Shown: positions 7,591 through 13,163 of the stretch, in pieces
Layout of the letters: each line of letters opens with the position of its first letter
How positions within the stretch are numbered: position 1 is the first letter of the stretch
Assembly (NCBI RefSeq): GCF_938010505.1
Contig: NZ_CALLVP010000014.1
Coordinates: 1 to 15,491, forward strand
DNA from: an uncultured Veillonella sp.
Lineage (GTDB): Bacteria > Bacillota > Negativicutes > Veillonellales > Veillonellaceae
Length of the DNA stretch: 15,491 nucleotides
Reading direction: 5' to 3'
Made by a program: the position numbers and the translations under genes
The notes under the pieces: model-generated
The model's database searches: none
Told to the model about the DNA's origin: nothing
Seen by the model: only the letters and a program-made list of their open reading frames with translations

Positions 7591-8409
7591 ATGTCAAATT
7601 TTATCACTCCTAAAGAATTATTAGCTTGTCTCGATGAGGTCATCGTTTTAGATGCTCGAGGGTATCAGGATTATAAAAAGGGCCATATTAAGGGTTCTTA
7701 TGCGGTAGATTTAGATAAGGATTTAACAGGTCCTTTGGGCGAGCATGGTGGTCGTCATCCGTTGCCAGATATGGAACGATTGGCTCATACCTTTGAGTCT
7801 TATGGTATTACTCGCAACTCCAAGGTTGTAGTATATGATTCTTGGCTATTTTTAGCAGGTCGTCTTTGGTGGACGTTGCGCTACATGGGCTTAACTGATG
7901 TACGTGTATTGTCTGGTGGTGTTGAACGTTGGGTTAGAGAGGGCCATATTTTAACTAAAGAGCCTACTCCATTACCTACTGAGCCATCTATCTTTAACTA
8001 CGAGTTGCAAACGCATATGGTTATGAGCCGTGATGAGGTTCTCAAGGCTAGTGAAAGCGGAGATCATGTTATCATTGATGCTCGTGCGCCATTCCGCTAT
8101 GATGGATCTCAAGTAGATACGATGGATGGCATGACAGGCCATATTCCTGGCGCTGTTAATCACTTTTATGAAAGTGGTTATACCGTAGATGGTCCTAAGT
8201 CTTTGAAAGACTTAGAGGCTGAGTATTACAACGAAATTTACCAAAATCGACCAGTTGTAACGTACTGTGGCTCTGGTGTAACGGCTTGTAATGCGTTGTT
8301 AACCATGAGCGAAGTAGGCCTTGAGTCAGCTTTATATGTTGGTAGTTCTAGTGACTGGGTAACCTATGAAGGCTTCCCACTTAATACTGGTGTAGAAACA
8401 TTAAACTAA
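7591..8409 (+). CDS. Thiosulfate / 3-mercaptopyruvate sulfurtransferase (tandem rhodanese)
   Basis: This 272-aa enzyme moves sulfane sulfur from thiosulfate or 3-mercaptopyruvate to acceptors such as cyanide or thiols, through a persulfide on the active-site Cys. It has the usual two rhodanese domains. The N-terminal, inactive one (about 5-125) has VIVLDARGYQDYKKGHIKGS and no catalytic Cys. The C-terminal one (about 150-268) has VIIDARAPFRYDG, GHIPGAVN and the active-site loop YCGSGVTA with Cys226. A CGSGVTA loop is more typical of mercaptopyruvate-type than classic thiosulfate-type enzymes, so that substrate is somewhat favoured. No signal peptide is present, so it is cytoplasmic. The start is fixed by GAAAGGAG 6 nt upstream of the ATG. 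A small membrane protein gene follows 13 nt downstream in the same transcript. Confidence 0.93.
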   Translation: MSNFITPKELLACLDEVIVLDARGYQDYKKGHIKGSYAVDLDKDLTGPLGEHGGRHPLPDMERLAHTFESYGITRNSKVVVYDSWLFLAGRLWWTLRYMGLTDVRVLSGGVERWVREGHILTKEPTPLPTEPSIFNYELQTHMVMSRDEVLKASESGDHVIIDARAPFRYDGSQVDTMDGMTGHIPGAVNHFYESGYTVDGPKSLKDLEAEYYNEIYQNRPVVTYCGSGVTACNALLTMSEVGLESALYVGSSSDWVTYEGFPLNTGVETLN

Positions 8410-8422
8410 TATAGGAGGGCAA

Positions 8423-8650
8423 ATGAATCTTTTAAAACAACTATTAACGGTCGTTGCCTTTGGCTATATGTGTTATCATATCTATACCTTTGGACCAGGT
8501 ATGTTTAATGTAACAGTATTGGTGATTCTTATCTTGTCGACGGTGGCTAATTATTTCCGTGAAAAACGTGAAAGCGACCTTAAGGCCAACGAAAATGCTC
8601 GTAAGGCTCGTGCTGAAGCAAGACATGCTAGGAAACATAAAAAGCAGTAA
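8423..8650 (+). CDS. Small two-helix membrane protein with a basic tail, function unknown
   Basis: The product is 75 aa. Residues 4-22 and about 28-44 are hydrophobic, and a short FGPGMFN turn between them suggests a helical hairpin. From residue 45 the tail is very rich in Arg, Lys and Ala (ARKARAEARHARKHKKQ), and should be a cytoplasmic amphipathic or nucleic-acid/lipid-binding helix. An almost perfect AGGAGG lies 4 nt before the ATG, only 13 nt after the sulfurtransferase stop, so it is a real translated gene in that operon. I do not recognise a family. The minus-strand frame over the same bases is a shadow. Confidence 0.75.
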   Translation: MNLLKQLLTVVAFGYMCYHIYTFGPGMFNVTVLVILILSTVANYFREKRESDLKANENARKARAEARHARKHKKQ

Positions 8651-8712
8651 TATCGCTAACATATAATCTTTAGATTAGCTTACATTAAGCAAAAACTTGG
8701 CTTATATTTTAT

Positions 8713-8730
8713 GTGAAAGAGACTTTCACC
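8713..8730. repeat. Hairpin repeat GTGAAAGaGACTTTCACC
   Basis: This is a 7-bp inverted repeat (8713-8719 with 8723-8729). It differs by one base from 13125-13142 and shares a core with 10650-10661. Neither side has a T run, so it does not look like a working terminator here. It lies about 60 nt before the xthA start. A TAAGC element at 8686-8690 can pair with GCTTA on either side (8678-8682 or 8700-8704); the second pairing followed by TATTTT could be a weak terminator for the upstream operon. Confidence 0.5.
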
Positions 8731-8787
8731 AAGTTAAATACGGTGAATACTATTAGATTGATGCGAATGATCGCAAAGGAGTAAGAA

Positions 8788-9543
8788 TTGAAATTAATTT
8801 CTTGGAATGTAAACGGCCTCCGCGCCGCTGTAACAAAGGGATTTATGGAATCCTTTAACGAATTAGATGCTGATATTTTTTGTTTGCAAGAAACTAAATT
8901 GCAACCTGACCAAATTTCTTTAGAGTTGCCAGGGTATGAGCAATATTGGAATAGCGCTGTGAAAAAGGGGTATAGTGGTACTGCCGTATTCACGCGCGTT
9001 AAGCCTTTGTCTGTAACTAACGGTATCGGTATTGAAGAGCATGATCAAGAGGGCCGTGTTATCACTGCTGAATATGATAATTTCTATTTAGTATGCTGCT
9101 ACACACCTAATAGCCAACGAGAATTGGCACGCCTTGACTATCGTATGACTTGGGAAGATGCGTTCCGTAACTATTTGCTTGAACTAGATAAGAAGAAACC
9201 AGTGATTCTTTGCGGTGATTTGAATGTAGCTCATCAGGAAATAGACCTTAAGAACCCTAAGACAAACCGTAAAAATGCGGGCTTCTCCGATGAAGAACGT
9301 GCTAAAATGACTGAGCTCTTAGGTGCAGGCTTTACAGATACATTCCGCCATCTTTATCCAGATGCGATTGAAGAATACAGCTGGTGGTCCTACATGGGGA
9401 AAGCTCGTGAACGAAATACAGGATGGAGAATTGACTATTTCATCACATCTAAACGTCTTGACGATAAAATCCAAGAAGCTAAGATTCACCAACAAATCTT
9501 TGGCTCTGATCACTGTCCAGTAGAATTGGTTATTGATCTATAA
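8788..9543 (+). CDS. xthA: Exodeoxyribonuclease III (AP endonuclease)
   Basis: This base-excision-repair enzyme cuts DNA 5' of abasic sites and removes 3' blocking groups; it also degrades duplex DNA from 3' ends. The 251-aa length is normal for the bacterial ExoIII branch of the EEP nuclease family. The catalytic motifs are complete: SWNVNGLRA (Asn7), LQETK (Glu35 for the metal), CGDLNVAH (Asp144, Asn146), the family stretch NPKTNRKNAGFSDEER, and GSDHCPVEL with the terminal catalytic Asp241-His242. The start is TTG, supported by AAAGGAG 6 nt upstream; the protein begins MKLISWN, as the family does. It is transcribed alone, ending at a hairpin after the stop. No convincing promoter was found, but TACTAT at 8748-8753 is a possible -10. 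Confidence 0.95.
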   Translation: MKLISWNVNGLRAAVTKGFMESFNELDADIFCLQETKLQPDQISLELPGYEQYWNSAVKKGYSGTAVFTRVKPLSVTNGIGIEEHDQEGRVITAEYDNFYLVCCYTPNSQRELARLDYRMTWEDAFRNYLLELDKKKPVILCGDLNVAHQEIDLKNPKTNRKNAGFSDEERAKMTELLGAGFTDTFRHLYPDAIEEYSWWSYMGKARERNTGWRIDYFITSKRLDDKIQEAKIHQQIFGSDHCPVELVIDL

Positions 9544-9565
9544 AATTTCAGCGAATGTAAATGCG

Positions 9566-9591
9566 CAGCCTCATCTACGGATGAGGCTGTT
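9566..9591 (+). terminator. Hairpin after xthA, probable terminator
   Basis: A perfect 10-bp stem CAGCCTCATC / GATGAGGCTG (9566-9575, 9580-9589) is capped by a TACG loop, a very stable C(UNCG)G tetraloop in RNA. The T run behind it is short (TTG), so termination may be partial. Confidence 0.65.
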
Positions 9592-9709
9592 GTAATAGCG
9601 TTAGGACTTTTACTATCGAAATATATATATTATTGAAATATATATCAATGTTTGTATTCTTTATTGTTCGAGATATTTTGAAAACTGTTATTCAGAATAA
9701 GGAGATAAT

Positions 9710-10399
9710 ATGGCTCAAAAACAAAAGGCCGTCGTTCTTTTTAGCGGTGGCGTAGATAGTACTACTTGTTTGGCCCTTGCCATTGAACGATTGGGTAAAG
9801 ATAATGTAGTGCCCTTATCGATTCAATATGGTCAAAAACATAGTAAAGAATTAGAAGCTGCCGTAGCTATTTTAGAGTACTATGGTATGGAAGGTAAAAC
9901 GATGGATGTTACCAAGCTATTTGCCTTTAGCAACTGCTCTTTACTAACACAATCTAGTGAAGACATTCCGCAAGGTTCCTACAAAGAACAACAAGATGTA
10001 GAAGGGGAAGGTACGGTGAGCACTTATGTACCGTTTAGAAATGGTCTATTCCTATCTGCGGCAGCATCCTTGGCTTTATCTCTAGACTGTGGCTATATCT
10101 ACTACGGTGCTCACAGTGATGATGCGGCGGGCAATGCATACCCTGACTGTACAGAACACTTCTACAAATCTATGGGCGACGCCATCTTTGAAGGATCCGG
10201 TAAAGAATGCTCCTTAGAAGCACCATTCATTAACCACAATAAAGCAGACATCGTAAAAGAAGGCCTACGCCTCGGAGTACCATACCACCTCACATGGTCC
10301 TGCTATGAAGGCGGAGACAAACCATGCGGACACTGCGGTACCTGTATCGACAGAGCCAAAGCCTTCAACGCAAACGGAGTCGAAGACCCTGCATTGTAA
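9710..10399 (+). CDS. queC: 7-cyano-7-deazaguanine (preQ0) synthase QueC
   Basis: QueC converts 7-carboxy-7-deazaguanine, ATP and ammonia to preQ0 in the queuosine tRNA-modification pathway, in the cytoplasm. The 229-aa protein has the PP-loop ATP-pyrophosphatase motif FSGGVDSTT (residues 11-19), the QYGQKHSKEL strand/helix, PFRNGLFLSAAA, YGAHSDDAAGNAYPDC, and a zinc site of four Cys (198, 206, 209, 212) in CYEGGDKPCGHCGTC. AAGGAG 5-6 nt upstream fixes the ATG. No queD, queE or queF is seen nearby; the next pathway gene is queT, about 490 nt downstream. The last 250 nt differ in codon use: codons ending in C are heavily preferred, while the first half prefers T endings. This may mark a recombination mosaic. 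A weak promoter candidate is TTGTTC (9664-9669) with TGTTAT (9686-9691). Confidence 0.96.
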   Translation: MAQKQKAVVLFSGGVDSTTCLALAIERLGKDNVVPLSIQYGQKHSKELEAAVAILEYYGMEGKTMDVTKLFAFSNCSLLTQSSEDIPQGSYKEQQDVEGEGTVSTYVPFRNGLFLSAAASLALSLDCGYIYYGAHSDDAAGNAYPDCTEHFYKSMGDAIFEGSGKECSLEAPFINHNKADIVKEGLRLGVPYHLTWSCYEGGDKPCGHCGTCIDRAKAFNANGVEDPAL

Positions 10400-10442
10400 A
10401 AGTAGCTATCTCTATATACTTCTACTGAAACTGGCTTAAATT

Positions 10443-10469
10443 AGTAGTCGCCTTTGGTCGACTACTTTG
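10443..10469 (+). terminator. Hairpin after queC, possible terminator
   Basis: AGTAGTCG (10443-10450) and CGACTACT (10459-10466) form a perfect 8-bp stem with an 8-nt loop, followed by a short TTTG. The left arm can instead pair with 10769-10781 (see the structured region), so its role as queC terminator is uncertain. Confidence 0.5.
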
Positions 10470-10781
10470 CATATATTCTAATTGGTTAGAGTGTTCATTT
10501 GACTCAAGGCGGACTTTTACGTCACTAGTATTGTGATAAACGTTGATTTGTTTAATTTGATGTGGTGGGAGATACCTTTTCAAAGAGCGACTTTGGCAGG
10601 TCGAGGCCCTCGGCCGATGACCGGTTCGCCAGTGGAGTGATGAGGAAAGGTATCTTTCACCACCCCGACCTTACAAACTTAATACTAATAGTAGTTAGCT
10701 CTAAGAAGTCCGCCTGAATCTAAATTGATTGCGAAAATATTAGATATATGCTAATATTAGTACTGCCTAAAGGCGACAACT
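10443..10781 (+). ncRNA. Large nested structured RNA candidate, family unknown
   Basis: The 10400-10847 gap has no convincing reading frame but holds nested long-range inverted repeats. The outer stem joins 10443-10455 to 10769-10781 (12 of 13 pairs). The second joins 10507-10518 to 10704-10715 (AGGCGGACTT with AAGTCCGCCT plus a G-T and an A-T pair). Shorter pairs follow (10526-10533 with 10680-10687; 10547-10551 with 10673-10677). A continuous 20-bp helix joins 10562-10581 to 10644-10663. The GC-rich apex (10594-10631) folds further: TGGC/GCCA, GGTC/GACC and GGCC-CTC-GGCC. A hairpin AATATTAG/CTAATATT is at 10736-10758. This is far more than expected for intergenic DNA. I find no marks of tmRNA, RNase P RNA, SRP RNA, T-box or a known intron. 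The strand is assumed from the flanking genes; an untranscribed inverted-repeat element is the alternative. Confidence 0.6.
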
Positions 10782-10786
10782 GAATA

Positions 10787-10826
10787 AGACAGTTTGAAAC
10801 CATCCTGTCTCTAAACAAAACTACGG
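10787..10826 (+). promoter_or_regulatory. preQ1-I-like riboswitch aptamer upstream of queT
   Basis: AGACAG (10787-10792) and CTGTCT (10805-10810) form the stem, with a 12-nt loop whose last base is C10804, the place of the ligand-pairing C in preQ1-I RNAs. The tail CTAAACAAAACTACGG closely matches the A-rich preQ1-I tail. Tail bases 10816-10824 (CAAAACTAC) are also a perfect complement of 10851-10859 in the terminator loop, so ligand capture of the tail would prevent antitermination and switch queT off. Against: the usual loop-tail pseudoknot pairs are not obvious by eye. Location before a queuosine-precursor transporter supports the call. Confidence 0.6.
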
Positions 10827-10843
10827 AAATTCATAAGCATTGT

Positions 10844-10872
10844 AAGCATGGTAGTTTTGCCATGCTTTTTTT
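10844..10872 (+). terminator. Attenuator terminator in the queT leader
   Basis: AAGCATGG (10844-10851) and CCATGCTT (10860-10867) form an 8-bp stem with loop TAGTTTTG, followed by seven T (10866-10872). It ends only 7 nt before the queT ribosome binding site, so it must be read through for queT expression: a regulated terminator, not an end-of-gene one. Confidence 0.85.
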
Positions 10873-10892
10873 ATTTTGAGGAGGTGAGTGTT

Positions 10893-11384
10893 ATGATTTC
10901 TACACGCAAATTGACTATTTCTGCCATGGTTGTGGCATTGTACATCGTTGTATTGTATGTAACGCAAAGCGTTTCCTTCGGGGCTTATCAAATTCGTATA
11001 GCAACATCATTGTATGCACTTGCTTATGCCTTTCCGTTCTTGGTGATTCCCATGGGGATTGGCAACCTCATTTCTAACTTCCTATTCGGTGGTCTTGGCA
11101 TCCTCGATATGATGGGAGGCTTTGGTGTGGGCGTATTGACGACTGGCATCATCGTAGGAATGCGCAAGCTTGGCCTCAGCGCTTGGTGGGTCATGCTTCC
11201 AATCGTCTTTGTGCCTGCATTATGTGTGCCATTGTGGCTCAGTCCATTACTTGGTATTCCGTACTGGCCATTAGTGTTGAATCTTATGGTAGGTCAAACC
11301 ATTCCGGCTATTCTTGGTTCTGTTTTGGTGAAAGCATTGATCAGCCGTCCTAGCATGGCTGCCTTATTAGGTGCTTTCAAATAA
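10893..11384 (+). CDS. queT: Queuosine-precursor transporter QueT
   Basis: QueT is a small integral membrane protein that brings in queuosine precursors (preQ1/preQ0), probably as the substrate-binding (S) component of an ECF-type importer that shares an energising module made elsewhere. The 163-aa product has about five to six hydrophobic helices and the family pattern SFGAYQIRIATSLYAL, then PMGIGNLISNFLFGGLGILD and a FGVGVLTTGI segment. The ATG at 10893 is chosen because AGGAGGTGA lies 5 nt upstream; an upstream GTG-type extension (from 10848) would begin inside the terminator stem and is not credible. No ECF ATPase or T-component gene is nearby. Expression is probably controlled by the leader attenuator. 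Together with queC it suggests both synthesis and salvage of queuosine precursors. Confidence 0.9.
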   Translation: MISTRKLTISAMVVALYIVVLYVTQSVSFGAYQIRIATSLYALAYAFPFLVIPMGIGNLISNFLFGGLGILDMMGGFGVGVLTTGIIVGMRKLGLSAWWVMLPIVFVPALCVPLWLSPLLGIPYWPLVLNLMVGQTIPAILGSVLVKALISRPSMAALLGAFK

Positions 11385-11455
11385 AATCAGTAATAAGTAG
11401 TTTACTAATAAAACTAAGTAAGTAATTGAACATCTTTCGATTTTTCAACTACGAC

Positions 11456-11494
11456 TTATAGGTAAATAAAAAGGTTTATAGGTAAATAAAAAGG
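11456..11494 (+). repeat. 20-bp tandem duplication before the queT terminator
   Basis: TTATAGGTAAATAAAAAGG occurs at 11456-11474 and again at 11476-11494, a period of 20. The 13-mer CTTATAGGTAAAT at 11455-11467 is also found at 826-838, again just before a terminator. Confidence 0.8.
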
Positions 11495-11525
11495 CGTAAG
11501 CTCAAATCGAGCTTACGCCTTTTTT
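11488..11525. terminator. Bidirectional terminator between queT and gdhA
   Basis: A 16-bp stem (11488-11503 with 11509-11524, GGCGTAAGCTC / GAGCTTACGCC core) has an A run on the left and a T run on the right. It can end both the rightward queT and leftward gdhA transcripts. Confidence 0.9.
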
Positions 11526-11554
11526 ATGGCTAAAATGTATGGAGGTATAGGAGT

Positions 11555-12811
11555 TTAGCAGTTATAGCCACGCCATCTAGTTTCGACTACGAGGCGTTCA
11601 AGAGCAACCATGTACGCTGCTTGACGAGGAGGTACATTGTATTTATGTTGCATTTCCCAAACAGCTTCGAAGCTATTTTGCATATTCTTAGTTAATCTTT
11701 CATTAACTTCTTCTTCAGTCCAGTAGAAGCTTGCTTTATTTTGTACCCATTCATAGTAGGATACAACTACGCCGCCACCGTTAGCAAGAACGTCAGGGAT
11801 GATGTCGATGCCTTTTTCATAGAAGTATTTATCCGCATCATTAGTAGTAGGGCCATTAGCGCCTTCCAAGATGATCTTAGCTTGGATATTTTCCATGTTG
11901 TCTTTGTTTAATTGGTTTTCAAGGGCTGCCATGTATAATACATCAACTGGTTGAGCCAATAATTCTTGAGGTCCAATTGTAGTCATGCCTGGTTCGCTGT
12001 AACCTTCGAGGGAACGACCATGGGAGTTAGCATATTCGTATGCTTTTTCAACATCGAGACCGTTAGGATTGTAGATGTTAACGCTTACGTCGCCGATAGC
12101 CACAACTTTTGCACCTGCTTGTGCAATGAGACGAGCACCTACGGAACCTACGTTACCAAACCCTTGAACTGCAACAGTAAGGTTTTTGATATCCAAGTTT
12201 TTCTTAGCGAGGTAGCTTTGCAATGCGATGAGGCAACCGCGACCAGTTGCTTCATTACGGCCTAAGGAACCGCCTACTTCGATTGGTTTGCCTGTAACGA
12301 TACCTGGGCTCCATTCACCTTTTAATGTGCTGTATTCGTCAGCAATCCAGCTCATGATTTGAGCATTCGTATTTACGTCTGGTGCAGGAACGTCTGTATT
12401 AACACCGATGATAGGTGCAATACGGCGTACGAAGTTACGAGTTAAACGTTCTAATTCACGAGGGTTTAAAGTTTTTGGATCGACTTTGATGCCGCCTTTG
12501 CCACCGCCATAAGGGATGTTAGCTATAGCATTTTTAATAGTCATCCACGCTGCTAGTGCACGTACTTCGTTTTCGTCAGAATCAGGATGGAAGCGAAGAC
12601 CGCCTTTAGCACTACCACGCAATGTGGAATGTTGGCAACGATAACCTTCGTATACGCGAACTTCACCATTGTCGAGTTGAAGAGGAACTGCTACTTTTAG
12701 TTCTCGTTCTGGGTGACGTAACACTTCGTATTCACTACGAGTATAGCCGAGCTTTTCAGCTGCTACGTCTAATGTGTTTAACATGTTTTCATATGGGTTA
12801 TAACCGCTCAT
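11555..12811 (-). CDS. gdhA: Glutamate dehydrogenase (Glu/Leu/Phe/Val dehydrogenase family)
   Basis: This enzyme interconverts glutamate with 2-oxoglutarate and ammonia using NAD(P), joining amino-acid breakdown to the carbon pool in the cytoplasm. The 418-aa length fits the hexameric short form. The substrate domain shows KGGLRFHP (Lys69) and IPYGGGKGGI with the catalytic Lys105. The dinucleotide fold has VAVQGFGNVGSVGA (GxGxxG). LANGGGVVVSYYEWVQN near the C-terminus is a family mark. The ATG has AGGAGG 5 nt upstream, so the start is secure. It is transcribed leftward alone: two terminators in tandem (13041-13146) precede its promoter region and a bidirectional one ends it. NAD or NADP preference cannot be judged safely; the Asp after the second strand (AIGDVS) weakly favours NAD. 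Confidence 0.95.
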   Translation of the reverse strand: MSGYNPYENMLNTLDVAAEKLGYTRSEYEVLRHPERELKVAVPLQLDNGEVRVYEGYRCQHSTLRGSAKGGLRFHPDSDENEVRALAAWMTIKNAIANIPYGGGKGGIKVDPKTLNPRELERLTRNFVRRIAPIIGVNTDVPAPDVNTNAQIMSWIADEYSTLKGEWSPGIVTGKPIEVGGSLGRNEATGRGCLIALQSYLAKKNLDIKNLTVAVQGFGNVGSVGARLIAQAGAKVVAIGDVSVNIYNPNGLDVEKAYEYANSHGRSLEGYSEPGMTTIGPQELLAQPVDVLYMAALENQLNKDNMENIQAKIILEGANGPTTNDADKYFYEKGIDIIPDVLANGGGVVVSYYEWVQNKASFYWTEEEVNERLTKNMQNSFEAVWEMQHKYNVPPRQAAYMVALERLVVETRWRGYNC

Positions 12812-12869
12812 AATTACCTCCTGGATAGATAGAGTAAATTAATAGTTTAATTAATGCTAATTTTATCGC

Positions 12870-12881
12870 ATACTTAAGTAT
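12870..12881. promoter_or_regulatory. Palindrome in the gdhA promoter region, possible operator
   Basis: ATACTTAAGTAT is a perfect 12-bp palindrome, with outer CG/CG pairs making an 18-bp symmetry with one mismatched pair. It lies about 60 nt before the gdhA start. On the minus strand it falls in the spacer of a weak -35/-10 pair (ATGTCG, 17 nt, TAAAAT). The 12812-13163 gap otherwise holds AT-rich DNA and two terminators. Confidence 0.35.
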
Positions 12882-13040
12882 TCGACATTGTAAACAGAAT
12901 ACCCTTTATATTTTCATAAATATATTCTATAGTTTTTGTCCTTTGAAAGTTGTGAAAATATAGATAATTACTATGATTTTTATCACAGTACAATCTGCTA
13001 ATGAACGATGTTTTTATCTATGAAAATGGATACTTTTACA

Positions 13041-13079
13041 AAAAAATAAAGATCTATATTCTGAAAAATATAGACCTTT
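13041..13079 (-). terminator. Second leftward terminator after the symporter gene
   Basis: On the minus strand AAAGGTCTATATT pairs with AATATAGATCTTT (13048-13060 with 13067-13079 on the plus strand, one mismatch), loop of 6, followed by a T-rich run TATTTTTTT. It lies after the 13116-13146 hairpin and would catch read-through before gdhA. Confidence 0.65.
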
Positions 13080-13115
13080 ATGTATGTACTAATAAACTAT
13101 TTTAAAGAGTATACG

Positions 13116-13146
13116 AAAAGACTGGTGAAAGATACTTTCACCAGCC
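13116..13146 (-). terminator. Terminator of the symporter gene
   Basis: On the minus strand a 12-bp stem built on CTGGTGAAAG / CTTTCACCAG with loop TAT is followed by CTTTTC. It begins about 18 nt after the symporter stop codon. Its core, 13125-13142, is nearly identical to 8713-8730. Confidence 0.8.
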
Positions 13147-13163
13147 TCATAGGTCAATATATT

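Noticed and set aside
8444..8993. Minus-strand reading frames over 8444-8662 and 8709-8993
   Set aside because: They overlap well-supported plus-strand genes with strong ribosome binding sites, have no recognisable protein features, and are taken as shadows.
10443..10781. Retron msr-msd RNA (outer paired arms around a long hairpin)
   Set aside because: No reverse transcriptase gene is nearby; the flanking genes are queC and queT.
10443..10781. tmRNA, RNase P RNA, SRP RNA or group II intron domain
   Set aside because: None of the conserved sequence blocks of these RNAs that I know could be found (no CCA end or tag frame, no GAGGAAAGTCC/ACAGAA blocks, no SRP GGAAG apex, no domain V).
10443..10781. 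Miniature transposable element
   Set aside because: The paired arms are nested and interrupted, and no target-site duplication flanks them. It is kept only as an alternative to the RNA reading.
10848..10892. Upstream extension of QueT by 15 residues
   Set aside because: It would begin inside the attenuator terminator stem. The ATG at 10893 has a near-perfect AGGAGGTGA 5 nt upstream and starts like other QueT proteins.
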